Counted from the first letter of the stretch, positions 13,556 through 27,275 are shown. The stretch: 64,000 nucleotides of DNA from Epiperipatus broadwayi (GCA_028023455.1 JAQFVV010013401.1:1-64000); one strand, 5' to 3'. The notes: generated from the sequence alone by a model not told the origin. Program-made: numbers and translations.

Positions 13556-13870
13556 TTTTATATAGCGCTATGTTTATTTATGTAAAAGTAATACTAGCGA
13601 TTAAGCCAATGTACATGCGCTTTAATGAGATTATATAAATGAATACTCAATTTTCCAGACACGAGATATAGTATTTTAGAAAGAAAGGAATGAATCCACC
13701 CATTCTTTCCGACCCAAACGTTTATGTATGGGCAAATCTTAAGTATGTGGAAATAAGAGTGTGAGATGTTATATATACAAAATGATATGAAAATTTCAAA
13801 ATTATATGTAACATGTAGCACTCATTACTTTGAAAAATATTTAAGTGCCTAATTCAAAGAGTCATAAAAA
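13556..13870 (-). repeat. Family F repeat copy
   Basis: Diverged copy of the arm repeated three times at 32.4-33.3 kb. Shared landmarks are TATAGCGCTATG, ACATGCGC, GATATAGTATTT and GGGCAAATCTTAAGTATG, in the order of the first 32.4 kb arm. Confidence 0.55.
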
Positions 13871-14724
13871 TTGCCAGCGTTTGAATTCCAACTCAATTAA
13901 TTTAAATTATTTCAACTTTGAAAATACTCCAGATGTTAAATGCCATGTTTAATTCATAGCTATTTGTCTAATTCCTTTAGGACCTAGAATGCAACTTTGG
14001 GAATTGGCTCAGGTGTATTTATACAGAGCATCTAGTTACAGGTAAGTATAAAATTGCCAATCATTTTAAATAACTTTCAGAAGAATGAAATTAGTCTTTC
14101 AGGAAACATTGTAAGCATGTTTATAAACAGTAAAGGACATAGTGGTACTTTAATTCAATAAAAAAAAGTTCAGTTTAATGTAGACCAATAAAGGTAATGA
14201 CACGTTGCTAATTAAGTACTGACATTTATTTCTATTTGCTAGTACAGATGTTTAGCTCTATAAAAACAACGACAAAACGATAATATTAATAACAAACGTG
14301 TAAATGTATTTAAATTATATTAGAAAATCCATATATACTTAATTGTAAAATAAAAAACTATATGTAAATGTTAACCTTTCTGTCCGAATGCAGGCGGAAG
14401 AAATTTAGCAATAATTTATAACAATTGAATTATTTTACTAATTCAGCACAAAAAGTGGTAATAAAATAAATTTAAAAAAAAAAAAAACATAACGGCTTTA
14501 TTGTTCGGGAGTTCATAAGAAGTTTGAGCGCTAGTCTTGCGAGCGCAAAAGTCGAACCTGGGGCATATAAATTTAGTTCAAACACTAATGCTGGGACTGT
14601 GATCCATCAACTTTGACCCCTAGAGTCTGCTTATCTGCCCCTGCAATAAATCGCATGAAACATTTATGATTAATAATTGCTCTTTTGTTTTAGATTTTTA
14701 ATATATAGTTGAAAGACGTTAGAG
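13871..14724. other. AT-rich intergenic, unassigned
   Basis: Contains a locally GC-richer block at 14505-14640 with GAGCGC/GCGAGCGC elements. I cannot fold it into a recognisable RNA. Confidence 0.35.
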
Positions 14725-15534
<810 letters not shown>

Positions 15535-15737
15535 AATAAATAAAATTAGCATTAATATATATGTAATTAAAATAGAAAACCACTTTTCCTCAGGCTATTG
15601 ATAAGATAGTACTCTGTATGTTGGATAAAAAGTCAATGATAAAATGAATTTATTCTACTCTTGACCCCCATTATTCTTAATACAGTGTACAATTATCGTT
15701 AATTTGAGAGAAAATATTTTTCCTCTTAATTATATGT

Positions 15738-15990
15738 ATATCATCATAATTTTAAACCATTATCAATCCATTGCAGGATAAAGGTCTCTCTAAATTTAAT
15801 TCAGTTTCTTTCATTTATAACTTCTCTTCTTCACATCATTCTGGCACACTTTTTTATTTCATCTGTCTATCTATCTCACATGTGCTCTCTTTCTATGTCT
15901 TTTATAATTTCTTGATATCCTGTTTAAGATTTCAACTGTCCAAACTTTTCTTACTTTGGGTTCCATAAAAATCTCCCATGTAATTTCATT
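15738..15990 (-). pseudogene. RTE-like LINE, 3' end fragment
   Basis: Aligns with 57117-57310 of the larger RTE-like copy. Both read a GATGAT tail, then TGCAGGATAAAGG on the plus strand (TGCAGGATGAAGG at 57 kb), then TTTAAGATTTCAACTGTCC (TTTCAATTGTCC at 57 kb). It holds the C-terminal end and 3' tail only. Confidence 0.6.
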
Positions 15991-17339
15991 ATATATACGA
16001 TAGCGATTCATTACTTAATAATTTTATATAATCCCATATGTCTGTATAATATGTATTACAATACATACATCTTGTGACTGTTTTACTATTGGTTTATTTG
16101 AGTGTTGTTTTTGATGTGTAGGTCTTACATTTGTGTTTAGGAAGCACCCCACATTGTTACATCCAATAAAATGTTTAATATTAAATTTAAAAATGTATAT
16201 GTGGTTACATAAAATGATATACACCTTCTTCGGCATTCATCACCAAACAAGGATTGGTTAGCTTATATTTTACTTAAGATAGTCAATATTTCTACCTAGG
16301 AACTTTATAATTGTTAGATATTATATTAAATGAAAGAATTTACTAAAAGTGTCAAAGCCATCTAAGGTTTTGTTAACCATTAATTATCTGTACTATCATT
16401 TCTAAAAATGTAATACATACTTTTCCTTCAAATTAATTTTTTAATTATGTTTTGGGAAATTATTTTAATAATTTTGTAAGCCATGAATGATAAACAGCTT
16501 TACATTTGTCTATTGAATGGTTTAATGCTAATAAATATTGGTTTTATTATTAATTTAAGACTATTTGCATTTTATCATCATCTGCATTTATCAGAAATCT
16601 AATAATAATTTTTACTACACAATTATATTTTATTTATGCATTGAGAGTACATGAAAATAAATAAATATGATGTGAAAGTTACTTTATTTAAATTGCATTT
16701 CTGATGTTAAGAGTACATCCAGAAAAAAATATTTTATTTAATAAAAATAATAATAAACCATTTATTTATTTGGTATAAGATCACTTTAGTCAACTTTATT
16801 CATTTTACTAAAGCTGGAAGATCACTTGATTTTGTTCATTAGTAATTAAGATAATGTTGCCAAAAAAGATTAAAAACAAACCTATTGGTGTGATTTTTGG
16901 GTAGCCATAAAATCCCTTTTCTACTCATGATATCCTGGTATATTATCATTATTTAATTTAACAACTTTTCAGGTTTAATTTTAGTTGTAAATTTTATAAT
17001 GGTTTACTTCAATAAAATATTATTATAAGGATGAGACTTATCTTGATGCTGTTGTTGCATTATCAGGATCACATTTGTGACCAGGCTTTTCAAAAATTAA
17101 AGAGAAGAACAAATTATAAATTATGATATTATTCATCAATAAGAACCCCAAGATATATTTTATTTGTAAGATTTTAAAAAGAGTTACATTTAAGATCACA
17201 TCATTTAAAAAAAGATCTGCATGGCAAATGTAAAATAATATGTATTAATTTAATAAAAAAAACAGCAGTACATTACATCTGATAATTTAAAAAGATAACC
17301 ATGCAATTATAAGATTTAATCATATTTTGAGGATGTGCT
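15991..17339. other. AT-rich intergenic, unassigned
   Basis: No gene recognised. Two short RT-like words on the minus strand (see rejected items) are in the wrong order and are not called. Confidence 0.4.
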
Positions 17340-17990
17340 CGTGACAAAAAATTTAATACACTGAAGAGAGCCATAGCTCAAAACTTGTCTGGAGAGATGA
17401 TTTGAATGCTTTCACTTGTAGCATTTATCATAAAATAAAATTTACAAAAACTTGTTTACAGCTATTAGCATGCTCTTTATTTTACATATTTATAAATGCA
17501 AGTTATATAAGTCATGTGACATATGACTTGGATTTTATTACTATTATTTTTCTGTTGTGGGCTTTGGCTAAATTAAATTGCTAAGCTGATTAATATATGG
17601 TGTATCTAAATTAAGTTCAGGCCCATATGATTATTTCAATTGGAGAGCTGAATTTAAAGACATAGATGTCTTCAAATTTCAGATCTTCTTAAGAGTTAAC
17701 TATTAGATAAATGCTTAGCTTGAGTTGGTGTTGTCCTAGTTCCTCACTGAGAGAGCCATAGCTCAAAACTGGTCTGGAGATGGGGACAATCCTAGATGAA
17801 GATGATTTGAATGCATAAAAATGCTTGTTTAGAGCTATTAATATGCTCTTTATTTTAAATATTTGTAAATGCAACCTATATAAGTCATATATATATATTA
17901 TAACAATCAGGGAGATAGGGAACTTAATGTAATCTGCACTACAGGGCGCCACTAGGCATTTGAACCTAGAAAATTTATATAGTAGGCACA
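17340..17990 (+). mobile_element. Family A tandem dimer, 386-bp period
   Basis: Two direct copies of a ~0.4 kb unit. The ribozyme-like block AGAGCCATAGCTCAAAACT occurs after CTGA at 17361 and again at 17747. In each it is followed by CTGGAGA, a GATTTGAATGC block, GCTCTTTATTTTA and ATATAAGTCAT. Between them is the family-specific stretch CAATTGGAGAGCTGAATTTA ... GATGTCTTCAAATTTCAGAT. The hammerhead cores are damaged (one base missing or shifted in CTGANGA, and GAAA replaced by AAAA) but stem II GAGC/GCTC is kept. It is related to 28.0, 24.1, 54.8 and 59.4 kb. Confidence 0.7.
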
Positions 17991-19309
17991 TACGTAAGTA
18001 AAAAAAATTTTTTATATTGGTTGATTCTGATCGTTAGCCCATTATCACTAGCTCAGCAGAGTAGGAGAGATTTATATTTATAAATTCTTGTCTAAGACTA
18101 TTTTTAATATTAAACAAAGAATAAAATAAGCCACTGCCAGTAATTAATATGCAAACAACATTTATTTACGCACATATATAATCATTTTAGAATTTGAGGA
18201 ATAACATTTATTATTTAGATTTTAATATTAACTTTTAATTTAAATTATTATTTTAAGATTTTAAATCATCCACACAGATGAATTTTATATTTATTTTAAG
18301 ATTGTTGAGTATGAATAAACTACATAGATTGTATTTGAAAAGAAAATGTTCAATCCCTTATTTAACCTTAGGCCAAAAGTTCACAGTCAAACAGGCATCA
18401 ATCCATCTGATACATTGATGTATTCAATGTAGCATGAAAATACAACAGCACATATATACTATACTGTCAGGAATATACATCTGAACAGTATAGTTAGAAG
18501 ACATTGACTCTTGTCCAATACAGGAATGTTACATCTGTATGGCAAGAAGAACAATAAAATAAAAACTCCTTAGGAAGGGACTGTGGTCCTTTTTGCCGAC
18601 TTACAATCCCATCCATAGGCAAAAGGGGTTGTGCGGCATATACAGTGATTCTGCACATAGCAAACCTCATACTACATCTACTAATTACACCGATATATCC
18701 AATTCATTGACCCAATTTAACTATGAAACAAATAACCTAAGATTACCCTCTGTTAAACTATATATAACTTTACAAATCTATATAGCCATTCACGCCCGAC
18801 TTAAATTTAACATTTATATACATTCGCACAGATGAATTTTATAAAATTTGTTTTATAATGTTCAGTATAGATCGGCTGCATAGATTCCACAGCCAAAAAC
18901 ATTTCAAAATAAACATAACCAATCAAAATACAAAGTCATTAATAACTTCAATTGCAGAGGGAATACAAGAAACCCAATGGCATTCATCATAAGATGCCGC
19001 ATTGACATTGATGACTTATATATTCTAATCGAATATGAAAACCACAACATAATTAACTGCTAATGAATCCATGCAACGTCCATACCCAACTTAAATTTCA
19101 TGCATTTAAATAATTTATACAAATAAATATTAATAGAAATAAAAAATGGAAATGATTTTTTTTTTTAGCAAACTCAAATATATATAATTTAAACATTAAT
19201 TATCAATTTGAAAATCAAATAAGAGTTCATTTTAAAATTTAGATTAGCTGAATCTTTAAAAAAAAATTGACGAAAGTTCTTAATTACTTTTTTTTTTGTT
19301 AATTTGTTA
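17991..19309. other. Unassigned region with a short direct repeat
   Basis: CACAGATGAATTTTATA occurs at about 18274 and 18827, followed in each by a diverged AGTAT...TAGATTG block, 553 bp apart. This may be the ends of an old insertion. The interior (18360-19090) is A/C-rich on the plus strand, like the LINE remnants, but I recognise no protein. Confidence 0.35.
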
Positions 19310-19620
19310 AGTTCATAGCTCATGGTAGAAGAGTCCAGGTTCCTGTTTTTAATTCCCATGACGTCTCCATTGGAAGACCAATCTGATGTTCTGGTGGTGG
19401 CATTTTCTGGTTCCATTCCGGTATTACAGACACTTCATTTTTTTTAAATAGAGAGTGAGATATGTGCATCCTATCTCACCTCTCAAACACAAAAAATCTG
19501 GAACTCTCTGGAACTCAATATTTTTCCTTTTATAGTCATCCTCTGGATTCAACCAACAAAACATCACTAATCCATCATTTTCATTAGGGTCTGGGCTGAG
19601 GCTTGGTGCTTCCATTGGTC
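19310..19620 (-). pseudogene. Coding-like block, unrecognised
   Basis: A less AT-rich 300 bp segment whose minus strand gives two consecutive frames. MEAPSLSPDPNENDGLVMFC begins at 19615 and MEPENATTRTSDWSSNGD at 19416, separated by a stop and frame change. The amino-acid composition is protein-like, unlike the surrounding frames. No domain is recognised. It could be a decayed gene, an exon pair or part of an unrecognised transposon. Confidence 0.2.
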
Positions 19621-22149
19621 AAGCTAATTCTTTTTATTCTCTTATCTATCTTCTCCTCTGACTTTTTAATTATATAAGAGCCCTAAGGGCTAGTTTGGTT
19701 TTCGATAATTCGTAAACAATCATTTCCATTTACAAAATATATAAATCTTTTTACAAAATATTTTATCTTTACATCTTGTACTTTTTTATATAAAAAAAAA
19801 TACGTTCAAACATTTTTTTTTATTTATTAAAAAAAAAAAGAAATAATTTTTAAAGTTTTGCATCTGTGTTTTGCATACATGTACACGTTTAACAACTCTT
19901 TAATTTTTTTAGCTTTTATTTCCGAACTTATTTTTATTTGCGAATTTAAAATTTTTATTTTAAATTAATGTAACGACATATTTATATATTGTTACAATAT
20001 ATATATATATTCAAAAAGTAATTCTCTATCAAAAGTTCTAGGATTATTACATCAATGATCACATTTTAATGTTCAGTGCCATTTGGTTTCATAAGTGTAC
20101 TGCTCTTCATTAAGCTAGTCATCATCATTGTAAAACACAACATAATGTATCTCAAATTTAATATCAGATATAGATTTTCATTTTTAATAATTCAAAATAT
20201 TTAATTCTGTTTTTTTAATTAATATAATTTTTATAAAGTCATTGTAATCAAGTATTAGGAAAAGATAAAAGTTGAAATTCAAGACTTTTATAGTACACTA
20301 AGCGAGCTTTCAACAGACCTCTTTCAGAATCATAGTTCTATATTAATCTAATAATTGAAAATTATGCTTATATGTGAACATAATTTATTATGCAAATGAT
20401 GCTTAATATGTAAATGTGGCATTTAAATCTTCCATTATTTCAACAATGGAATAGACAAATCCTCTGCAATTACCAAGCCTCCTTATATTTTCTTTTTCTA
20501 TTATTTCTTTCAGCACAAATTGTCCTCACACTGAAATTAAGACTTATGGTGATCTCATGATTAAGGAAAATCGATTTATATTCATCATTCTGAGTATGTA
20601 TCCCTGGGCAATTCTTATAGATTTAGTTATCTGAGATTCACACTAATACAGAAAACTACAAAATGGGGCATTGTATATAAGTTTGTAAACCATATGAGGA
20701 ATGTGCTTCACTGGAATTTTCTCTTTTGAATTATTTAATAAATTGTTTAGTGATGAAAGTGATCTAAAACTAAGTCTGAAAGTGTCCACACATATAATCC
20801 TTAGTTTTTTTTGCAATTCTGGGGACATATGGAAGGTTTATCCATTCTTTAGGCTCTTTATTTGTAATTATATTTTTTATTTAAATTAGTGTAAAATTTG
20901 CCAATTATTCTTTTTAGCATATTCCAATTATATCTGAGACTTGTGAGATTGTTTATATAAGTAACAGTATTGTTTTTTCTATCAGTCTCACACTTGAATA
21001 AATTCATCTTTCTCAAAAACTTATTTTTTATTATTAATATAAATCATGATTTTATTTTTTAAATGCTTTTATTTAAGTTAGAAATTCTGTTTGTTCATTT
21101 CTTTAGGAAAAATTTCCTAATCAAATGTTAATATTCTTCTATCAAATAGATTTCTTTCAAATTTGTACATGTGTTATAAATCAATGACAATGAAATATTT
21201 TGAGTTAGAATTTGGTTTGTTTTTTTTGCTATAGAGATATTGTCAGATTGAATTTTAAATATATTGATATCAATTCAGTAAATGTTTAATGATGCATATG
21301 AGAGAGTCATATATATATTTTAAAAATGCTTATACTAAAATGTGCTAACAGTCAATTAAAATTGAAATAAAAACAAATCTTGATTTATTTTTATTGCCAA
21401 AGTTTCCTTTTCCTTTTTTAAAAAAATGTATGAAATTTTATTTTATTTTGATTCTAAAAGTTTATTTTTTAAAACAAAGCTGATTCTTCATAAACAAAAC
21501 AATATTGGAAATGATATTTAATGTACATAATTTTTCTTTCAAATATTAATCAGATTGCCTCTAGTTTTAATCCACATTTTAAATTTTGAATTGAAATAAT
21601 TTCAAAAAAATGTACAATATTAAAAACTTAAAAATAATATTTATAAAAAATATTTTATAATACATGCTTTTATTTACTCTGGACTAAAATGCTGAAAAAT
21701 AATTGTTTTTCCATTCACAATTTTTATTTTGATATTTAACTTGAAATAAAAGAATGGAATGTCTAGGAATTGAATTTATTATTTTTTGGATAACCCCCAC
21801 TTTTATTTCAAGTTACATATAATAACCCAACTTGTGATTGAAAAATAAAATGTTTTTGATTTTTAATATATTACTGATCAAATCAAATGAAAATATTTTT
21901 TTATAAAATATTTTTTAAATATATTATCTAAGATCAACTAAAAGTTTGCACTCAAAATAAAATAAATTATAATTTATCACAGTAACAAAATTGCACATAA
22001 AACAGCATTAAATTAAAAAAAAAAAAGAATCTAAAGCATAATTGTAGGTAATTCAAATACTAATGACATGTATAAAACATTATAATGAATAGAAACTGGA
22101 TGATTAAATAATAAATAACATAAAACCAATTCAACATAATTTACAACTC
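19621..22149. other. AT-rich intergenic, unassigned
   Basis: No gene seen. The minus strand at about 20285-20340 reads CTGAAAGAGGTCTGTTGAAA, resembling a degenerate hammerhead-type element end, too decayed to call. Confidence 0.4.
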
Positions 22150-22845
22150 AAGAAGAAGAAAAAAAGCTGAATTAGAAAAGAAATAGACAAAAACAGCAAA
22201 TAAAATATTTATAGAATAATGCTATATTTTGAAATGGTCCAGCCATTGATGATAAATATAAATCAAATTATGAAAAGATACAATTGAAGAAATGAGAGAA
22301 GAAAAATGAAATCTAAAGAAAAAAAAGTATAGAAAAAGTAAAGAAAATGACCCTGAAAGATGATGAACCTGATAATTCTAAAATGATGAGACAAGTGACA
22401 ACCATGAAAATAGAAGAGACACTATGGTAGAAGATAAATTTGGCAACAAAGTAGAGTTTTAAAAGAATGCTAATAGTATAGAATCTAAAAGTGATATAAT
22501 ATAAAATCCCTGCAGTTTTGATGTGAATATTACAGAAAAAACTTATGTAAAAATTAAAAAAGGATTATAAAACTAGAATTAGGAAAAAATGATTCTACAT
22601 TTTTTTTATACAGCAAAGAGACTAAAATAACTGCAAAGACTGATGATAGATCAAAATTGATAAAGAATAATTTCAAATGGACACAAAGATAATCAAAGAG
22701 ATGTAATTAAGAAGAAAGATGATATAGAAATTGATATGGATCTAAAAGTTACAAACTTTATGATGACAAATAGAACATTGTGATGAAATTTGAAAAAAAA
22801 AAGACTCCTTCATGGTTTAGACACTTTAAATAGGTGTAGCTAGGA
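22150..22845 (+). pseudogene. Decayed coding sequence of a charged protein
   Basis: A purine-rich plus-strand block that translates, with stops and frame changes, into charged protein-like pieces. Examples are NDETSDNHENRRDTMVEDKF and GNKVEF (about 22382-22460), then STFFLYSKETKITAKTDDRS (about 22594-22653). An AGAAGAAGAAAAAAAGC tract precedes it. Such Lys/Glu/Asp-rich composition over 600 bp is not expected from random AT-rich DNA. A retro-copied or otherwise dead host gene, or part of an old transposon, would fit. No family is recognised. Confidence 0.3.
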
Positions 22846-24060
22846 TTAAGCTAAAAAACTTAGTACAAATTTACTTCCTAAATACGAATAATATAATAAA
22901 ATTATATTTGTAATATAAAATGAAATAAATAGAGGATTAAGTTTAACTTGCCTTTCATAAAATTTATTGACTACTGATTAAGAACATCATTAACCACATA
23001 TTATGTAATATACTCACCATAAATAATAATGGAAATAAATATATGATCACAAAAGTCATCCAAATTAAAGCATCTTGTAAATAAAACAAAGTCTTAAAAG
23101 ATACTTATAAATGTTGTTAAAAGATATTGTTATGAAGGTCTTTTTTGATATAGTTTTTTATTGTTTTATTTCATGTGGATCACAGTTTAAGTAAAATATT
23201 TATTGGGATATGTTTTTTATACAATTATTCATTGTTCAATAAAAAAAATTCTGAGCATCCAAATTGGTCTTTGTATGCACTAGAGAATTTGTGCATTTTT
23301 TTTTCTACTCGTCACAGAACCTGTTTTTCATAATTAGTCACTGAATTTACCAAATTATTTACCCACTTCAATTTCTTGATGGTAATTTAACTTTACTACT
23401 AAATTAATCCCTGATTATTTTAATATTTAAATGCTTTTACCTGATTCCAGTTTGTGATCATCAAATCTTTCCCAATGTCTTTGAGTGGGATACCCAATAA
23501 TATTGCAACATACCTTCCCATGATTTTTCAAGAAAGGATGTTACCACTGAAGTATTAACATAGTCATGAATGATATTATTATTGAAAATGATGAAGAGGA
23601 CATCATAATCTGGGAAATATAATCTTAATTTACTTTGTATTACCCAGGAAACATGTTATTTCAAATAGTTTTATAATAATCTGATATTATCAAGCCTGTA
23701 TAATTAAAGAGTAGTTTGCAGTTTTACAACTGGCAGAAGAAGAAAATAAAGATAAAGAAATTAAAAGTTTATTTCCCTAATTAAAAAAGTTGTAAACTTA
23801 TTTCTAAGACTTATTGGTTAGAATGTTTATATAGACAGGTAAAGATGAGAAGAAAACCTGATAAATGAGATGAAACATGTTTGGCAGGTGTACCTTTTTA
23901 AAATTTAAATGCATCCTCAATCATAATCCCTGTTATTTATTTACTAATTCATTATTTGTGTAATTCACTTAGTTTATCATTGACAAATATATACTGTACT
24001 TTGCCTGAAGGTTTGTGATGGTGGCATTTAATTGTATTTATCATCTAATATTAAATATTA
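22846..24060. other. AT-rich intergenic, unassigned
   Basis: I see nothing here beyond AT-rich sequence. Confidence 0.4.
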
Positions 24061-24345
24061 TATATAGAGCTCGCAAACAAGCTCTTAACAAGCTTTGTAG
24101 AATATCCCCAACCTCAGACCAATTTCTGATACTGACATCCTCAGTTAGGTGCTAGAATATTCAATCATTAGATTAAAAATGCCAGGAAAAGCCCAGCACT
24201 TTATCTAATGTATAACTATTAAATAGAAAATCTGAAATTTTTAGACATCCATATGCCTTCCAATCCAGCTATCTAACTTAAATAGCCATATGGGATTGAA
24301 CTAAATTCAGATACACCATATATTAATAGATTTAGCAATATAAAA
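24061..24345 (-). mobile_element. Family A repeat copy
   Basis: On the minus strand the order is ATTAATATATGGTGTATCTG, GTTAGATAGCTGGATT, ATGTCTAAAAATTTCAGATT, then the hammerhead-like block, then GGTTGGGGATATTC. This matches the unit at 28.0 and 17.4 kb. The ribozyme-like block (24111-24150) reads CTGAGGA, a weak stem II, GAAA, the stem III region TTGG, then TC. Stem I ACCTAA pairs with TGAGGT at five of six positions. Confidence 0.65.
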
Positions 24346-24390
24346 TTGCCAAAACCATCATAGCAAAAAAATAAAATAATGCCATTAGAA

Positions 24391-24566
24391 AAAATTTAAA
24401 CTTTACTCAAATTTTCCTATTACATTCAACTATTAGTAATGAACACAATGTTTTGTGGGGTATTATTTTCCTCATTTCATCATGTGACTAGTGATGACAT
24501 TAGCATGTGAATCAAACTTAAATCATCAGATTTTGGAATATTAAATTTTAAGGTAAAATTCAACCT
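24391..24566 (-). mobile_element. SINE family E, partial
   Basis: The minus strand ends with the family tail (CTATTACTAACAGTTGAATG-like, here diverged) and shows the TGGTCA-type centre in degraded form. It lies tail-out next to the plus-strand cluster that follows. Confidence 0.55.
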
Positions 24567-24569
24567 TCA

Positions 24570-24995
24570 AGTATCTAAAAGTCCAGGTTTAATTTCTAAA
24601 CTAATACTGTTACTAGTTGGGTCAACAGCACTTGAAGCAGAGGGAGGGGTGAATAATACCACTCAATGTGCTATATGTATATTTATGAATCTAAAAGTCC
24701 AGGATTTATTTCCATGCTAGTACTGTCACTGGTCAAACCAGCAACACCTGAAAAAGAGAGGAGAATAATAATACCACTTGACACATCATATATATATATA
24801 TATATATATTCAACAATCCATATTCAATTCCCAAGCTAGTACTATCACTGGTCAGGCCAACTACACCTGAAAAAGAGAGAATACTACCACATAAAAACAG
24901 TTGCCAATAAACTATCATGTGTGCTATTACTAACAGTTGAATATAATTGGCAAATTTAAATAAAGTTTTTTTTTTCTAAATACATTCATAGTCCA
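24570..24995 (+). mobile_element. SINE family E with internally triplicated body
   Basis: The body block (TCTAAAAGTCCAGG, then TGCTAGTACTGTCACTGGTC, CAGCAACACCTGAA, AATAATACCACT) occurs three times in direct orientation. The copies start near 24574, 24690 and 24811, about 118 bp apart, with an (AT)n tract inside the second spacer. Only the last carries the 3' tail GTGCTATTACTAACAGTTGA ... AAATAAAG, ending near 24995. No tRNA-like head is seen. Confidence 0.7.
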
Positions 24996-25019
24996 ACATA
25001 TAAATACAAATGTACTGTA

Positions 25020-25180
25020 TACAAGACATTTATTTTTTTATATAGTGCGATGTTTTTGTTTATAATCTATAATATTAATAAGCCAATAAGCTGATACACA
25101 TGCACTTTGCAGATGTCACTATATAAATGGATACTCCCACTTTTTTCAAACCCAAGATAATATATTTATTTGAAACTTTA
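25020..25180 (-). repeat. Family F fragment
   Basis: Matches the outer part of the 32.4 kb arm and the 13.6 kb copy: TATAGTGCGATGTTT, AAGCCAATAAGCTGATACAC, ATGCACTTTG, TATATAAATGGATACT. Confidence 0.5.
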
Positions 25181-25440
25181 TGATAATGGTGTTTTATTCG
25201 TGGTTATATGTTAACTATTTTCATTATCTAGTTAGCATTATAAAATATTTATATTTTTAGACAAATTCAAACTTTATTTATAATTTTTAAAATATTTTTA
25301 ACTATTAATAGTAACATATATGTTAATATTGAACACTGGATTTTAAGTATTGTTAGTCTATTCAGTTTTTAGAGCCTTCTGGCTTATAGAGATTAATATT
25401 AAAATAAAACTAATAATCTTTAATTTTATAAATACTGAAT

Positions 25441-25640
25441 ATAGGTTAAGACCCTGACCAACTAGTTTGCTTAAAAAATATTTGCTATAATTTTTATGAT
25501 GCACTGTCATTGGTCAAAATAAATACTCAAGAAGAAGAGAGAAAAGTAATACTATTTAAAAATTGTGGTCTCTTTTAATGTGTATGTTATTGGTAAAAGT
25601 TTAATGCACTTAAAAAATTATGAAGTTTGAATATCCTCAA
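25441..25640 (+). mobile_element. SINE family E, diverged copy
   Basis: CTGACCAACTAGTTTG (a degraded head), GCACTGTCATTGGTCAAAAT, ACTCAAGAAGAAGAGAG and ATGTTATTGGTAAAAGTTTA follow the family order. Strongly diverged. Confidence 0.4.
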
Positions 25641-26290
25641 AAATATTTAACAAATGCAACAAGATAACGAAAATAGTTCACCTTATAGCTGTAAGTACTA
25701 TATAGTTCATACTAATAGAGAAAAAACGATTATGAATTAAAAAAGTATTGTTTACTGCACTTATATAAAATGTTGTTTCTACATCTTTATGTCAACATTA
25801 TAAAGATGGAGTTTCTTTGCAAAATTTATTCATTTCTAAATACATTTTTTTTGGTCTAATTAAAAGATTATTACATTTTGATCAAAAATAAGTATACATA
25901 TGTCCAACCTTTTGATGGTACTACAGCATCATTGAGTGGCCACATGTGGCATAAGTTACAACTACCATTTATTTTTTATTTAATCTTTCTTTTTTCAGAA
26001 TTTCTAACAGCATGTTGAATTAAATTTATAACTTTTTACATATTTAAATTTATTTTTTTCTTTATCATATTTTCAGAAATTTTAAATTATTTGTTAGATA
26101 AATGAAAATTATTATTAAAATATTATTTCAATTTTGAAAATATAAAAAATAAAATGAAATATCAGTTGTTTGTAAAGAACAAAAATAAAAATGATTCATT
26201 TCTACTCTTGATGCATTGTTCAACATTTAGAGCGCTTTTAAGTCATAGCCTGGGGAGGGTGAATTACTTTGTTTACATAGACATTGAACT
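25641..26290. other. AT-rich intergenic, unassigned
   Basis: Nothing recognised. Confidence 0.4.
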
Positions 26291-26293
26291 ATG

Positions 26294-26603
26294 TTTAATT
26301 TAAAGAACAAAAATGCTTTCTTATCCTATAGTTACTGTACTGCTAAGAACAATATTAAATTTAAAAAAATCAAAATTGTTTTAATTTAAGTTTTAAAGCA
26401 GTAGCAAATTTTTCCATTCACTAGTGCCACCTAGTGACATTAACCTATTTTTAATTTAAAGAACGGAAATGTTTTCTTATTATATAGCCACTGCACTGGG
26501 AATAACTATATTAAATTAAAAAAATCAAAATTGTTTTAATTTAAGTTTGGAAGCAGTAGCAAATTTTTCCATTCACTAGTGCCACCTAGTGCAAGCTGTA
26601 ATA
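26294..26603 (+). repeat. Two-copy tandem duplication, 156-bp period
   Basis: TTTAATTTAAAGAAC starts at 26294 and again at 26450. Both copies run through AGCAGTAGCAAATTTTTCC and end CACTAGTGCCACCTAGTG. The copies differ by about ten percent, so the duplication is not recent. Confidence 0.85.
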
Positions 26604-27182
26604 GAAGGTTGTTTATTTTAATCGATATTGAATACATGTACTTTCTCATTCAATATCCCCAAATTAGTTTCTACTTACTACTTGTATCAGTAAGGAGTTT
26701 TGGATTTGAAAGCAGCGCGATCTTTATATACAATGCACATCACGTTTTTGACTAACTATAAAAACACAATAAGGTTTTCAATCCAAGCTACTTTGCTTGT
26801 ATAATTATAGAAATCTTAATACAGCTCTGTAAGTATATATATTTCAGTGTCTTTGGTTTTTTAAACAAATGCCTCTACTCACGTTTGATTATCGATCAGA
26901 TTTTGGAAATGGCAGGCAAGTGCACTAACTATTAAGCATATATTAAAATGGAGATTTTCATGGGTACAAACTATGAATATGTGTTTTACATTTATTCATA
27001 TATACATTTGCTTATTGTTAATCTTAGCATTATGTAAACATTTTGACTGGATTCTTTCAAATCTTCATTTGTCAAAATATTGCTTATTGTAATTTTAAAA
27101 TACCTTAAAAACCTGATTTTAAATTTGCCAACACATGACATATTTTATGGAATAAAATACAGCAGCTAAATTTAACAGAATG
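26604..27182. other. AT-rich intergenic, unassigned
   Basis: Nothing recognised. Confidence 0.4.
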
Positions 27183-27275
27183 ATGTAATGAGCAGTATGA
27201 GATAGCGTGGATAGTTTAGGGTCGTGTGAAAGTCTGAGTTCAAACCCCTATATATTACATATGTGAGTGCAGGTG
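27183..27275 (+). mobile_element. Family D repeat, 3' fragment
   Basis: Matches the 3' part of the 53.8-54.1 kb copy: CAGTATGAGATAGCGTGGAT, GGGTCGTGTGAAAGTCTGAG, then TTCAAACCCC (a tRNA B-box-like word) and TATTACATATGTGAGTGCAG. Confidence 0.6.

Noticed and set aside
16560-17170. Minus-strand words INADDDKM (about 16575) and KIYLGVLID (about 17150) resembling RT motifs
   Set aside because: On the minus strand YLGVLID comes before ADDD, the reverse of the order in a reverse transcriptase, and nothing between them is RT-like. They are probably chance matches or unrelated scraps.
20285-20345. Minus-strand CTGAAAGAGGTCTGTTGAAA
   Set aside because: Core spacing is wrong for a hammerhead and there is no matching family copy.
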